A stretch of 33,144 bases of DNA, taken from the NCBI GenBank assembly GCA_964507795.1, contig CAZDQV010000011.1, forward strand, positions 1 through 33,144. Reading direction: 5' to 3'. This stretch comes from UMGS973 sp964507795 (GTDB lineage Bacteria > Bacillota > Clostridia > Peptostreptococcales > Anaerovoracaceae). The position numbers and the translations under genes were made by a program. Shown piece by piece: positions 1-7,669 of the stretch. Every line of letters starts with the position of its first letter. Position 1 is the stretch's first letter. Under the pieces are notes generated by a model. It searched no databases. It worked only from the letters and a program-made list of their open reading frames with translations, and was not told the DNA's origin.

Positions 1-54
1 GGCAATGGATTCTGATTCCATCATGCGCAGGTTCGAATCCTGCTACCCTAGCCA
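1..54 (+). tRNA. tRNA-Gln (anticodon CUG), 5' end cut off
   Basis: Only the 3' two thirds are inside the window. The anticodon stem ATGGA (5-9) pairs with TCCAT (17-21) around the seven-base loop TTCTGAT, which puts CTG at 12-14 and makes this a glutamine tRNA. The T arm GCAGG-TTCGAAT-CCTGC follows, then the acceptor strand, discriminator G and an encoded CCA ending at 54. The D arm lies upstream of the window. Confidence 0.9.
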
Positions 55-59
55 ACTAT

Positions 60-134
<75 letters not shown>

Positions 135-141
135 AAAAATT

Positions 142-175
142 AAAAAAGAACGTTGAGATTTCAACGTTCTTTTTT
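142..175 (+). terminator. Rho-independent terminator of the tRNA operon
   Basis: The perfect 9-bp stem GAACGTTGA (148-156) / TCAACGTTC (161-169), loop GATT, is followed by a T run (170-175). A run of A precedes the stem, so it could also work on the opposite strand. Confidence 0.9.
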
Positions 176-189
176 AAACCCTAAATGTC

Positions 190-218
190 TTGACGCTCAA
201 AATAAATCCGGATATAAT
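190..218 (+). promoter_or_regulatory. Sigma-A-type promoter for the flavodoxin-ferredoxin gene
   Basis: TTGACG (190-195) and TATAAT (213-218) are separated by exactly 17 bases. Transcription would start near 225 and leave a leader of about 100 nt before the ATG at 325. I see no convincing riboswitch or strong hairpin in that leader. Confidence 0.75.
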
Positions 219-324
219 AGGGGCGAAGACAAGGTGTTCAATGTCAGACTTTCGAGAGCAAGATTGGATGACAAACATCTTACTGTATCAGATAATTTAC
301 CTCGAAAATATATAGGAGGACGAA

Positions 325-1146
325 ATGAAAATAGACAGAGTAGGAGCAGTGTACTTTACAGGAACAGGAACAACATCAAAAGTAGTAGAGACACTTGCGG
401 ATAAACTTGCAGACAAGTTGCAATGTGAGAAGTTTACATATGATTTTTCACTGCCTGAAGCAAGGGAGGAACCCATGGGATTTTTGGCAGGAGACCTTGT
501 CATATTCGGTGTGCCTGTAATTGCAGGCAGGGTACCTAATGTGCTTCTTAAATATCTTGCAAATATAGAGGGAAATGGTGCCCAGGGTGTGGCAGTAGTG
601 CTTTATGGCAACAGAAATTATGATGATGCACTGATAGAACTTAGAGATATAATGGAGGCAGGAAATATCAGAACGATAGCTGCAGGAGCATTTATAGGGG
701 AACATTCCTTTTCAAAAGTCCTTGGAGCAGGCAGACCTGATGAGAAGGATATGAATAAGGTGTGTGATTTTGCTGAGGAGATATTCAGCAAAATATCTTC
801 AAACGACAGCTTCGAGATGATAGATGTTAAAGGTACTCCAAAACCATACAGTGGATATTATCAGCCAAGAGACAGGCAGGGTGTGCACATAGATATTCGC
901 AAAGTAAAACCAAAGACAGACGAAAGCAGATGTATTAAATGCGGTAAATGTGCAAAAATCTGCACCATGGGATCTATTGACGCAGAAGACTTTTCAAAAG
1001 TCACAGGAATATGCATCAAATGTTGTGCATGTGTCAAACTGTGTCCTGCCGGAGCCAAATATTATGATGATGAAGGGTATCTTTACCATCAGCATGAACT
1101 TGAGGAACAATGGGCCAGAAGAGCAGAACCTGAAACTTTTGTATAA
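325..1146 (+). CDS. EFR1-type flavodoxin-like protein with 2x[4Fe-4S] ferredoxin domain
   Basis: This 273-aa protein joins an N-terminal flavodoxin-like domain (about residues 5-160) to a C-terminal bacterial ferredoxin domain. In the first part a Thr/Gly-rich FMN phosphate loop (FTGTGTTSK) follows the first strand. The ferredoxin part carries two complete clusters: C203-x2-C206-x2-C209-x3-C213 and C230-x2-C233-x2-C236-x3-C240-P, with one extra cysteine at 234. Such proteins are common in anaerobic Clostridia and are presumed cytoplasmic electron carriers or oxidoreductases; the partner and substrate are unknown. The start is set by TAGGAGGA seven bases upstream of the ATG. The gene stands alone between its own promoter and that of typA. 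Confidence 0.85.
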   Translation: MKIDRVGAVYFTGTGTTSKVVETLADKLADKLQCEKFTYDFSLPEAREEPMGFLAGDLVIFGVPVIAGRVPNVLLKYLANIEGNGAQGVAVVLYGNRNYDDALIELRDIMEAGNIRTIAAGAFIGEHSFSKVLGAGRPDEKDMNKVCDFAEEIFSKISSNDSFEMIDVKGTPKPYSGYYQPRDRQGVHIDIRKVKPKTDESRCIKCGKCAKICTMGSIDAEDFSKVTGICIKCCACVKLCPAGAKYYDDEGYLYHQHELEEQWARRAEPETFV

Positions 1147-1180
1147 CAATGCAACTGTTATGGGAACTGTTGTGTCGAAT

Positions 1181-1209
1181 TTGCATTAAGCACTTACCTG
1201 TGATATAAT
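1181..1209 (+). promoter_or_regulatory. Sigma-A-type promoter for typA
   Basis: TTGCAT (1181-1186) and TATAAT (1204-1209) have a 17-base spacer. The -10 box is preceded by TG-A, an extended -10. It lies about 40 bases upstream of the typA start. Confidence 0.75.
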
Positions 1210-1248
1210 TATTGGGTTGTAAATTTTTATGGAAAGAGTGTTTGATTA

Positions 1249-3135
1249 ATGGACAGACAAAAGATTATAAACATAGCGGTTATTGCTCATGTAGACGCAG
1301 GCAAGTCAACTCTGGTTGACGCTTTTTTGAACCAGAGCGGAGTTTTCAGAGCCAATGAAGAGGTTGTTGACTGTGTAATGGATTCTGATGACATAGAGAG
1401 AGAAAGAGGAATTACAATCTATTCCAAAAACTGCTCTGTAATGTACAATGATGTTAAAATCAATATAGTTGATACACCAGGGCATGCCGACTTTTCATCA
1501 GAAGTTGAGCGTATAATGAAGACTGTTGATACAGTAATACTTCTGGTTGATTCATCAGAAGGACCTATGCCACAGACAAGATTTGTACTCAAAAAGTCAC
1601 TGGAGCAGGGCATCAACCCCATCCTACTTATCAACAAAATAGACAAAAAAGATGCCAGAATAGACGAAGTTGTTGACATGGTATATGAGCTTTTCATGGA
1701 TCTTGAAGCAAATGACAAACAGCTCGATTTCCCTATTTTGTATGGAATTGCGAGACAGGGAATAGTAGTAGGAGATCCTGCTGAAGCAGAAAACATCAAT
1801 GTGCAATCAGGAAACAACAAAGTAAGAAAAAACACTGCCGGGGGACAGGGGGGATTGACTATAAAGCCGCTGTTTGAAACAATTCTTGAACATTGTGACA
1901 TATACCCGGACAGGACAGAAGAGCCTCTGCAGCTTCAGGTTTCAACTCTTGGATATGACGATTATATAGGTAGGCTGGGCATAGGCAGGATTACAAGAGG
2001 CACCATAAAAGAAGGTCAGACTGTTGCTGTTACCAAGGATGACGGCAGCGTTAAGAATTGCAAGATAAATCAGGTGTTTACATACAGAGGCCTCAAGAGA
2101 ACTGCTGTCAAAGAGGCACAGGCAGGAGATATTGCAGTTGTATCAGGCATATCTGATATTTCAATAGGCGAAACCATATGTGATCCTGATCATCCAGAAG
2201 CGATGGATATGATTAAAATTGAAGAACCCACGCTTTCGATGAATTTCATGGTAAACAAATCGCCTTTTGCAGGCAAATCGGGTAAATATGTAACATCAAG
2301 ACATATCAAAGAAAGACTCGAAAAAGAGCTGGAAGTAAACGTAGGCCTTCTTGTCGAGCCTACAGACAGCACGGACAGTTTCAAGGTTTCAGGCAGAGGA
2401 GAACTTCATCTTTCTATTCTTATTGAAAACATGAGAAGAGAAGGATATGAGCTTGCCGTATCAAAGCCGGAGGTTATACTCAGAAGAGGACCGAATAATG
2501 AACCCCTTGAGCCTATTGAAGAAGTGGTCGTTTCTGTTCCTGATGAATATGCAGGCTCAGTTATATCCAAGCTTAACCTAAGAAAGGGTATAATGACGCA
2601 GATGTCAGGCGAAAACGGATTTTCAAAGATTGAATATCTGGTTCCGACAAGAGGGCTTCTTGGCTACAGAACAGAATTTATAAACGACACAAGAGGCGAG
2701 GGTACGATGGTAAGACGCTTTGATTCTTTTGGAGAATACAAAGGAGACATACCTCAGAGAATAAACGGTGTTGCCATAGCACAGGAAGAGGGAATTGCAA
2801 CTCCTTATGCACTGTTTAACATTGGAGAAAGAGTTCAGATGTTCATCGCACCGGGAACTAAAGTTTACGAAGGCATGATAGTCGGTATGAACTCCAGAAA
2901 TGATGATATGGTTGTAAACCCGTGCAAAGCCAAAAAAGCCACAAACATGAGAGCTGCAGGAAGTGATGAGGCAATCAGACTTTCTCCTCATAGAGAGTTT
3001 ACTCTTGAAGAAGCTCTGGAATTCATAAATGATGATGAACTTGTTGAAATCACACCTGATGATATACGTCTCAGAAAAAAACTGCTTCATGAGCTCGAAA
3101 GAAGAAGAAGCGGCAGAACATATGAGGGATTGTGA
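1249..3135 (+). CDS. typA: Ribosome-associated translational GTPase TypA/BipA
   Basis: TypA/BipA is a ribosome-binding GTPase of the EF-G/LepA class that helps 50S subunit assembly and growth under stress. The 628-aa product has the G1 loop AHVDAGKST (13-21), G3 DTPGHADF (75-82) and G4 NKID (129-132), then the beta-barrel, EF-G III/V-like domains and the TypA-specific C-terminal domain ending in the typical DDELVEITPDDIRLRKKLL region. Family members are usually about 605-615 aa; the extra length comes partly from a Gly/Asn-rich insert near residues 183-200, just before the conserved PLFETILEH segment. The G1 loop has Ala-Gly-Lys-Ser where TypA usually has His-Gly-Lys-Thr, closer to EF-G. Its TGA overlaps the ATG of the channel gene by one base, so the two are probably co-translated. 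Confidence 0.96.
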   Translation: MDRQKIINIAVIAHVDAGKSTLVDAFLNQSGVFRANEEVVDCVMDSDDIERERGITIYSKNCSVMYNDVKINIVDTPGHADFSSEVERIMKTVDTVILLVDSSEGPMPQTRFVLKKSLEQGINPILLINKIDKKDARIDEVVDMVYELFMDLEANDKQLDFPILYGIARQGIVVGDPAEAENINVQSGNNKVRKNTAGGQGGLTIKPLFETILEHCDIYPDRTEEPLQLQVSTLGYDDYIGRLGIGRITRGTIKEGQTVAVTKDDGSVKNCKINQVFTYRGLKRTAVKEAQAGDIAVVSGISDISIGETICDPDHPEAMDMIKIEEPTLSMNFMVNKSPFAGKSGKYVTSRHIKERLEKELEVNVGLLVEPTDSTDSFKVSGRGELHLSILIENMRREGYELAVSKPEVILRRGPNNEPLEPIEEVVVSVPDEYAGSVISKLNLRKGIMTQMSGENGFSKIEYLVPTRGLLGYRTEFINDTRGEGTMVRRFDSFGEYKGDIPQRINGVAIAQEEGIATPYALFNIGERVQMFIAPGTKVYEGMIVGMNSRNDDMVVNPCKAKKATNMRAAGSDEAIRLSPHREFTLEEALEFINDDELVEITPDDIRLRKKLLHELERRRSGRTYEGL

Positions 3136-3926
3136 TGAATATAGCTGATAAATTGTTTCAAAGCTCATGGGCAAACTGGATAAATGCTGTGATTATTTTG
3201 CTGGCGGGGCTTATCATATTAAAAATACTGGTTGTACTGATAAGAAAGTTCTTGTCAAAGAGCTCTATAGACGGAGCCCTTCATACACTTTTAATCAATA
3301 CAATAAAGGTTGCAGCCCTGATAGTTATAGTTGTTTCAGTGCTTTCAGAACTGGGTGTCAATACATCAACCTTTATAGCTGTAATAGGTGCTGCAGGTGC
3401 AGCTGTTGCACTTGCACTCAAAGACAGTCTTGCCAATGTTGCAGGCGGCATTATAATTCTCGTTACAAAGCCTTTTGGTAAAGGCGATTATGTAATGACT
3501 GGCGATATTGAAGGTTCGGTAGACAAAATAGATATATTAAACACTACACTCAAAACTGCTGATAACAAGACGGTTTCAATACCAAACAGCAATATATCAA
3601 ACAGCGCACTTATCAATTTCACCAAAACTGATGCCAGAAGAGTAGATTTACGCATAGGCGTAAGTTATGATGCGGATATAGATAAAGTAAAAGCTGTACT
3701 TGCACAGGTAGCAGACAGTTGTGACCTTGTACTTGGAGACAAAGGATATTGCATAGGTGTAGCTGAGCATGGTGAAAGTGCCGTTATATTCGATTTTCAG
3801 GTATGGACAAAGCCGGAAAGCTATTGGAATGTGAAATATTATCTTAGTGAAAAGAGCAAAGAGGCACTTGACAATGAGAGAATAGAAATACCGTATACAC
3901 ATATTGATGTGATTGTTAAGAAATAA
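3135..3926 (+). CDS. MscS-family small-conductance mechanosensitive channel
   Basis: This 263-aa membrane protein would release solutes on hypo-osmotic shock. Three hydrophobic segments are visible at about residues 15-35, 55-75 and 80-110. The third is the pore helix, rich in Ala and Gly, followed by KDSLANVAGGI and the conserved KPFGKGDYV that starts the cytoplasmic beta domain. The protein then has the mixed alpha/beta C-terminal cage and ends ITVID-like (YTHIDVIVKK), as small MscS proteins do. The ATG at 3135 overlaps the typA stop (TGATG). A GTG one codon upstream is possible, but the overlap favours the ATG. No terminator follows; the next gene has its own promoter. Confidence 0.92.
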   Translation: MNIADKLFQSSWANWINAVIILLAGLIILKILVVLIRKFLSKSSIDGALHTLLINTIKVAALIVIVVSVLSELGVNTSTFIAVIGAAGAAVALALKDSLANVAGGIIILVTKPFGKGDYVMTGDIEGSVDKIDILNTTLKTADNKTVSIPNSNISNSALINFTKTDARRVDLRIGVSYDADIDKVKAVLAQVADSCDLVLGDKGYCIGVAEHGESAVIFDFQVWTKPESYWNVKYYLSEKSKEALDNERIEIPYTHIDVIVKK

Positions 3927-3927
3927 A

Positions 3928-3956
3928 TTGCCAATTTCAAAAAAAGAATATATAAT
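3928..3956 (+). promoter_or_regulatory. Sigma-A-type promoter for the small membrane protein gene
   Basis: TTGCCA (3928-3933) and TATAAT (3951-3956) are separated by 17 bases. They begin two bases after the MscS-type gene ends and lie 30 bases before the next ATG. Confidence 0.75.
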
Positions 3957-3985
3957 AAAAAAAACAGATTTTTAGGAGAACAAAA

Positions 3986-4252
3986 ATGGAGAATAAATCA
4001 AGTGTTATAGGCTTTGTAATCTATTTCTGGGTATTTCAGATTTCTGCATTTGTGATGCTGAGACTGTTTGGAATGGTTTCTGCTGATTCATCTGTAAAGC
4101 AGATAGTTATATTGTTTGTCATATTCGGAATTGCTTTCACAGGCTTTTATTTTATCAAAAAAAGCGGAGATGCCAAAAGAGCAAAAAGAAATGCCACAGC
4201 ACAGTATGATGTGGCTCATGCCAACAAAAAGAAAAAAAAGAAAAAAAGATAA
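3986..4252 (+). CDS. Small two-helix membrane protein with lysine tail
   Basis: I do not recognise a family for this 88-aa protein. Two hydrophobic stretches (about residues 8-29 and 37-57) are joined by a short polar linker, so it is probably a two-pass membrane protein. The C-terminal third is very basic and ends in seven lysines and an arginine. TAGGAG stands ahead of the ATG and a promoter lies directly upstream, so the gene looks real. The tail is encoded by runs of five, eight and seven A separated by single G, which are prone to polymerase slippage or sequencing error. In the +1 frame the reading continues to 4304 and overlaps the ATG of the following gene (see findings). Confidence 0.75.
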   Translation: MENKSSVIGFVIYFWVFQISAFVMLRLFGMVSADSSVKQIVILFVIFGIAFTGFYFIKKSGDAKRAKRNATAQYDVAHANKKKKKKKR

Positions 4253-4254
4253 TT

Positions 4255-4291
4255 TTCAAAGGGGCGGAGTTTCTGCCCTTTATATATTTGG
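4255..4291 (+). terminator. Possible weak terminator or attenuator ahead of the ArsC-like gene
   Basis: GGGCGGA (4262-4268) pairs with TCTGCCC (4272-4278), with one G-U pair and a three-base loop. Flanking A and T tracts extend it imperfectly. The downstream tract is TTTATATATTT rather than a pure T run, so termination would be partial at best. Confidence 0.4.
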
Positions 4292-4300
4292 AGAAATTTT

Positions 4301-4642
4301 ATGAACATACAGATATTCGGAACAAATAAATGCAATGATACCCAAAAGGCTGTCAGGTATTTCAAAGAGCGAAGAATTAAATACCAGTTCATTGACATGA
4401 AGCAAAAGGGTATGAGCAGGGGTGAACTCACCAGCGTTATCAGGGCGGTTAGAGGTTTCGAAAACCTGTTGGATGAGAATTGCAAAGACAGGCAGGCTCT
4501 TGCTCTTGTCAAAGTTATATCAGATGGCAGCAGAGAGGAAACAATCCTTGAAAATCAGTGCGTTATCAGGACTCCGATAGTAAGAAACGGCAGACAGGCG
4601 ACGATAGGATATATGCCTGATGTATGGAAAGAATGGGAATGA
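4301..4642 (+). CDS. ArsC/Spx-family thioredoxin-fold protein
   Basis: This 113-aa cytoplasmic protein has the thioredoxin-like fold of the arsenate reductase/Spx/YffB family. The N-terminal strand IQIFGTNKC leads to one redox-candidate cysteine (C11) in the motif TNKCNDTQKA. The C-terminal IRTPIVRNGRQATIGY matches the family's conserved Arg-Pro/Thr-Pro-and-Gly segment. The second cysteine of the Spx CxxC switch is missing (C11-N-D-T), so it is not a classical redox-sensing Spx. True arsenate reduction is not supported: no arsenic genes are nearby. The gene begins a close set with DUF4186 (one base gap) and the AEC carrier. RBS GGAGA lies upstream of the ATG. Confidence 0.82.
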   Translation: MNIQIFGTNKCNDTQKAVRYFKERRIKYQFIDMKQKGMSRGELTSVIRAVRGFENLLDENCKDRQALALVKVISDGSREETILENQCVIRTPIVRNGRQATIGYMPDVWKEWE

Positions 4643-4643
4643 T

Positions 4644-5018
4644 ATGGCAACAATAGAGCAGACTTTCAAAAGACTTGAAAAATCCTCTTTCAGAGCAGGA
4701 TTTCATCTTGACCAAAAAGACAGGGATTATGTCAAAGCAAAGGGAATTGACAAGATAAGAGAGCATGCGGAGGATTTCATCAGCAAACGCCTTGCACCTG
4801 CATATATCGCAAATGACGGCAGGCAAACACCTATGAGAGGCCATCCTGTATTCAAGGCGCAGCATGCATGTGCCTGCTGCTGCAGAGGATGCCTTCAGAA
4901 ATGGTATCATGTGCCAAAAGATGTAGAGCTGACAGACGATCAGCAGAGGCGTATAGTAAACATGCTGGTGGCATGGATTGAAAAGGAAATGCAACATAGA
5001 AAAGAGATGACATTTTGA
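4644..5018 (+). CDS. DUF4186 family protein
   Basis: A 124-aa soluble protein matching the uncharacterised DUF4186 family over its length: LEKSSFRAGFHL near the start, then IREHAEDFISKRLAP, then GRQTPMRGHPVFKAQHA. A compact Cys/His cluster follows (HACACCCRGCLQKWYHVP), which looks like a metal or cofactor site, although the function is unknown. The ATG at 4644 follows the previous stop by one base; an ATG at 4620 in the same frame would overlap the previous gene and start before the conserved region. Its last codons overlap the start of the carrier gene. Confidence 0.85.
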   Translation: MATIEQTFKRLEKSSFRAGFHLDQKDRDYVKAKGIDKIREHAEDFISKRLAPAYIANDGRQTPMRGHPVFKAQHACACCCRGCLQKWYHVPKDVELTDDQQRRIVNMLVAWIEKEMQHRKEMTF

Positions 5019-5956
5019 CAGAAAACTTTAAGATATGTATAGAAGCAGTGATACCCATGTTCATACTGCTTGCTATAGGATTTACTGTAAGAAAAACAGG
5101 AATAGTAAACGATGCAGAGCTCAAAAAAATGAACAGACTTGCATTTGATGTGCTGTTTCCGTTTCTGATGTTTTCAAACATATATAATTCGCATGTCAGG
5201 GAAATCGTAAACTTGCACCTTATAGTATTTACGCTTGCAGCAATAGGTATAGAATATGCTGTTGCTACTGCTGTTACTCTCAAAATAGAAAAAAACAGTG
5301 CTTCAAGAGGTGCCATGATACAGGCTATATACAGGAGTAACTTCGTTATAATGGGGCTGCCAATAGCCACAAACATATATGGACATGGCAACGTCGGAGT
5401 TACAGCTGTGATGATTGCAATAGTTGTGCCGCTTTACAATATACTGGCGGTAGCGACACTTGAAATGTATAGAGATTCAAAGATCAAAGCAGGCAGGATG
5501 TTTGCCAATATAGCAAAAAACCCTCTGATTATAGGTGCAGTGGCAGGCATTCTGTTTTCAGTAGCAGGTATTAATCTGCCGAATGTAATAGAAGATACGG
5601 TAAGCAGTCTCAGCTCTGCAGCAACACCGGTTGCACTGATGATACTCGGAGCATCTTTTGAGTTTGGTTCAATCAAAAATTGCAGGCGCAATCTCATAAT
5701 TGTAGTGCTTGCAAGGCTTGTTGTCGTTCCAGGCATTGTGCTTGCCATAGCAGCTTTGAGTGGAATAACAGGTATTGAATTTGTAACGCTTATAGGAATA
5801 TTTGCTGCACCTTGTGCAATCTCTTCGTTTACGATGGCACAGCAGATGGGCTCTGACGGAGTGCTTGCAGGGGCGGCAGTGATTTTCACATCGGCATTTG
5901 CATGCTTTACAATGTTTTTGTGGCTATTTTTTTTCAAAACAGTGGGTATTTTTTAG
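5015..5956 (+). CDS. AEC (auxin efflux carrier) family transporter
   Basis: This 313-aa integral membrane protein shows about ten hydrophobic helices in two five-helix halves, as in AEC-family carriers (Pfam Mem_trans). Bacterial members are linked to malate, malonate or other organic acid transport; the substrate cannot be read here. Typical features are the FDVLFPFLMFSNIY segment in the first half and FAAPCAISSFTMAQQMG in the second. The proposed TTG start at 5015 overlaps the TGA of the DUF4186 gene. The nearest in-frame ATG would remove the first part of helix 1, so TTG is preferred. The gene is followed after eight bases by the NUDIX gene. Confidence 0.85.
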   Translation: MTENFKICIEAVIPMFILLAIGFTVRKTGIVNDAELKKMNRLAFDVLFPFLMFSNIYNSHVREIVNLHLIVFTLAAIGIEYAVATAVTLKIEKNSASRGAMIQAIYRSNFVIMGLPIATNIYGHGNVGVTAVMIAIVVPLYNILAVATLEMYRDSKIKAGRMFANIAKNPLIIGAVAGILFSVAGINLPNVIEDTVSSLSSAATPVALMILGASFEFGSIKNCRRNLIIVVLARLVVVPGIVLAIAALSGITGIEFVTLIGIFAAPCAISSFTMAQQMGSDGVLAGAAVIFTSAFACFTMFLWLFFFKTVGIF

Positions 5957-5964
5957 GAGAGAAT

Positions 5965-6438
5965 ATGATTGTATCAACACAGTGTTATCTTGAGTCTGAC
6001 GGTAAATGGCTCATGCTTTACCGCAACAAAAAACCGGATGATCCCAATGCGGGCAAATGGATTGCAGCCGGAGGCAAGCTTGAACCGGGAGAGAGTATAG
6101 ATGAATGCGCCGTAAGAGAAGTTGTAGAGGAAACAGGATATAATATGCATACCTTTGACAAAAGAGCAGTTGTGCAATTCGTATCAGATATTTTTGAAGA
6201 TGAAGAAATGCACATATACACTTCAGATGATTTTGAAAAGATATGTGAACCCGTGTCAGATGAAGGAGATTTTGAATGGATTCCGATTTCTGAAGTATTC
6301 AATCTGAGTCTATGGGAGGGTGACAGATTTTTTTTGAAATACATCATAGAAGACAGAGAATATTTTGAAATGAGGCTTGAATACAAAGGAGATACACTCA
6401 TTAGAGCTTGCCTTAACGGGCAGGATATAAATATATGA
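5965..6438 (+). CDS. NUDIX hydrolase (MutT-like)
   Basis: This 157-aa protein carries a full Nudix box, G37-x5-E43-x7-R51-E52-x2-E55-E56-x-G58, the metal-binding loop-helix-loop that hydrolyses nucleoside diphosphates linked to another moiety. The N-terminal part (CYLESDGKWLMLYRNKK) and the later W-I-P-I-S-E segment resemble 8-oxo-dGTP diphosphatases of the MutT group, so nucleotide-pool cleaning is likely but unproven. AGGAGAG (5955-5961) sets the ATG at 5965. It is the last gene of the ArsC-like/DUF4186/AEC group. Confidence 0.9.
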   Translation: MIVSTQCYLESDGKWLMLYRNKKPDDPNAGKWIAAGGKLEPGESIDECAVREVVEETGYNMHTFDKRAVVQFVSDIFEDEEMHIYTSDDFEKICEPVSDEGDFEWIPISEVFNLSLWEGDRFFLKYIIEDREYFEMRLEYKGDTLIRACLNGQDINI

Positions 6439-6475
6439 TACCGCAATGCAGTATAATTCGCTTTTGTCAAAATGC

Positions 6476-6504
6476 TTGCAAGCGGCACCATATGCGGTTA
6501 TACT
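6476..6504 (+). promoter_or_regulatory. Sigma-A-type promoter for nrdR-cmk
   Basis: TTGCAA (6476-6481) and TATACT (6499-6504) are separated by 17 bases and lie 43 bases before nrdR. The -10 box is inside TTATACTG (6498-6505), the inverted copy of CAGTATAA at 6449-6456; this could be chance. Confidence 0.65.
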
Positions 6505-6547
6505 GTAACTTGAAGACAGCAGAAATTTACTTGGGAGGAAACACAAT

Positions 6548-7012
6548 ATGAGATGCCCTTTTTGTGATAATCAGGAAACAAAAGTCATAGATTCAAGACC
6601 TACAGAGGACGGACATGCAATCAGACGCAGAAGAGAGTGTGAACGTTGCAGCCGAAGATTCACCACATACGAAAAGGTTGAAGAAGTAATTCTGATGGTC
6701 GTCAAAAAGGACGGCTCCAGAGAGGCTTTTGACAGAAGAAAAATCATGAATGGAATTATCAAGGCCTGTGAAAAAAGACCTGTTGCAGCTGCAACAATAG
6801 AAAACATGGTTGATCAGATTGAAAGAGGCCTTAACAATATGATGGAAAAAGAAGTCAACAGTTCATTTATCGGCGAGCTCATCATGGAACAGCTCAAAGA
6901 TGTAGATCAGGTTGCATATGTGAGGTTTGCATCTGTATACAGACAGTTTACTGATGTAAACACGTTCGTGGCTGAAATTGAAAAACTGCTTGGCAAACAG
7001 AAGGGTGAATGA
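6548..7012 (+). CDS. nrdR: Transcriptional repressor NrdR
   Basis: NrdR is the zinc-ribbon, ATP/dATP-sensing repressor of ribonucleotide reductase genes. The 154-aa product is of family length. It starts with the zinc ribbon C3-x2-C6 ... C31-x2-C34 and the DNA-binding stretch R26-R29, followed by an ATP-cone domain (about residues 49-139; VVKKDGSREAFDRRKI). GGGAGGA lies seven to twelve bases before the ATG. No ribonucleotide reductase gene is in the window. It is followed after one base by cmk, so nucleotide supply and its regulator may share a transcript. Confidence 0.97.
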   Translation: MRCPFCDNQETKVIDSRPTEDGHAIRRRRECERCSRRFTTYEKVEEVILMVVKKDGSREAFDRRKIMNGIIKACEKRPVAAATIENMVDQIERGLNNMMEKEVNSSFIGELIMEQLKDVDQVAYVRFASVYRQFTDVNTFVAEIEKLLGKQKGE

Positions 7013-7013
7013 G

Positions 7014-7661
7014 ATGATCAGAATAGCAATAGACGGGCCTGGTGGCGCGGGCAAAAGTACCATAGCAAAACATATAGCCAAAGTGCTGGACATAGACTAT
7101 ATAGACACAGGAGCAATGTACAGAGCCGTAGGTTACAAGATTACGAGAGACGGTATCAATATGCATGATGAGGCGGCACTTAAAACAATGCTTGAGGATA
7201 CAGATATAGACTTTTCATCCGGGCATACAATACTTGACGGAGAAGACGTAAGCGACAGAATAAGGACACAGGAAATATCACGCAAAGCTTCAGAATGCTC
7301 CGCACTCGCTCCGGTCAGAGCAAAACTCGTAGAGCTTCAAAAGAAAATGGGAAGCACCAAAAGTGTTATAATGGATGGTAGGGACATAGGCACCGTAGTA
7401 TTAAAGGATGCTGAACTCAAAATATACCTTACAGCCTCTGCCGCCGAAAGGGCACGCAGAAGATACAAAGAGCTGATTGAGAAGGGTGAGGATATATCAT
7501 TTGACAAAGTCCTTGCAGATATGCAGGAGCGTGATTACAATGATATGCATAGAGATATAACGCCTCTTCGTAAGGCTGATGATGCTATAGAGCTCGATAC
7601 TACAGGCATGAGCATTGATGAAGTTACAGATTATATACTGAGCGAATTAAAAGAAAGGTAA
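7014..7661 (+). CDS. cmk: Cytidylate kinase
   Basis: Cmk phosphorylates CMP and dCMP with ATP in the cytoplasm. The 215-aa product begins with the P-loop IAIDGPGGAGKST (P-loop 8-16), then DTGAMYRAVGYK, the conserved MDGRDIGTVV, the lid region with AAERARRRYKEL, and R-D-x-x-R/T-PL (HRDITPLRKADDA). These are the diagnostic Cmk motifs. The ATG at 7014 begins one base after the nrdR stop, with AAGGGTG as RBS. Eight bases separate it from the DUF1015 gene. Confidence 0.97.
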   Translation: MIRIAIDGPGGAGKSTIAKHIAKVLDIDYIDTGAMYRAVGYKITRDGINMHDEAALKTMLEDTDIDFSSGHTILDGEDVSDRIRTQEISRKASECSALAPVRAKLVELQKKMGSTKSVIMDGRDIGTVVLKDAELKIYLTASAAERARRRYKELIEKGEDISFDKVLADMQERDYNDMHRDITPLRKADDAIELDTTGMSIDEVTDYILSELKER

Positions 7662-7669
7662 ACAGAAAT

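Noticed and set aside
989..1003. Palindrome GACTTTTCAAAAGTC as an operator
   Set aside because: It lies inside the ferredoxin domain coding region and is explained by the codons for DFSKV.
1229..1249. Six-codon leader peptide overlapping the typA ATG
   Set aside because: An ATG at 1229 reads six codons to a TAA overlapping the start, but no separate RBS or regulatory logic supports it.
1419..1901. Long minus-strand open frame opposite typA
   Set aside because: It is the antisense shadow of a well-conserved gene, with no RBS or family match.
4301..4642. Arsenate reductase or Spx as a firm name for the ArsC-like gene
   Set aside because: The CxxC switch of Spx is absent and no arsenic-resistance genes are nearby, so only the fold family is claimed.
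6439..6547. Search for an NrdR box upstream of nrdR, and the inverted CAGTATAA / TTATACTG pair
   Set aside because: No match to the NrdR box form (ACAC-A/T-rich-GTGT) was found. The inverted pair is 41 bases apart and short, so it could be chance.
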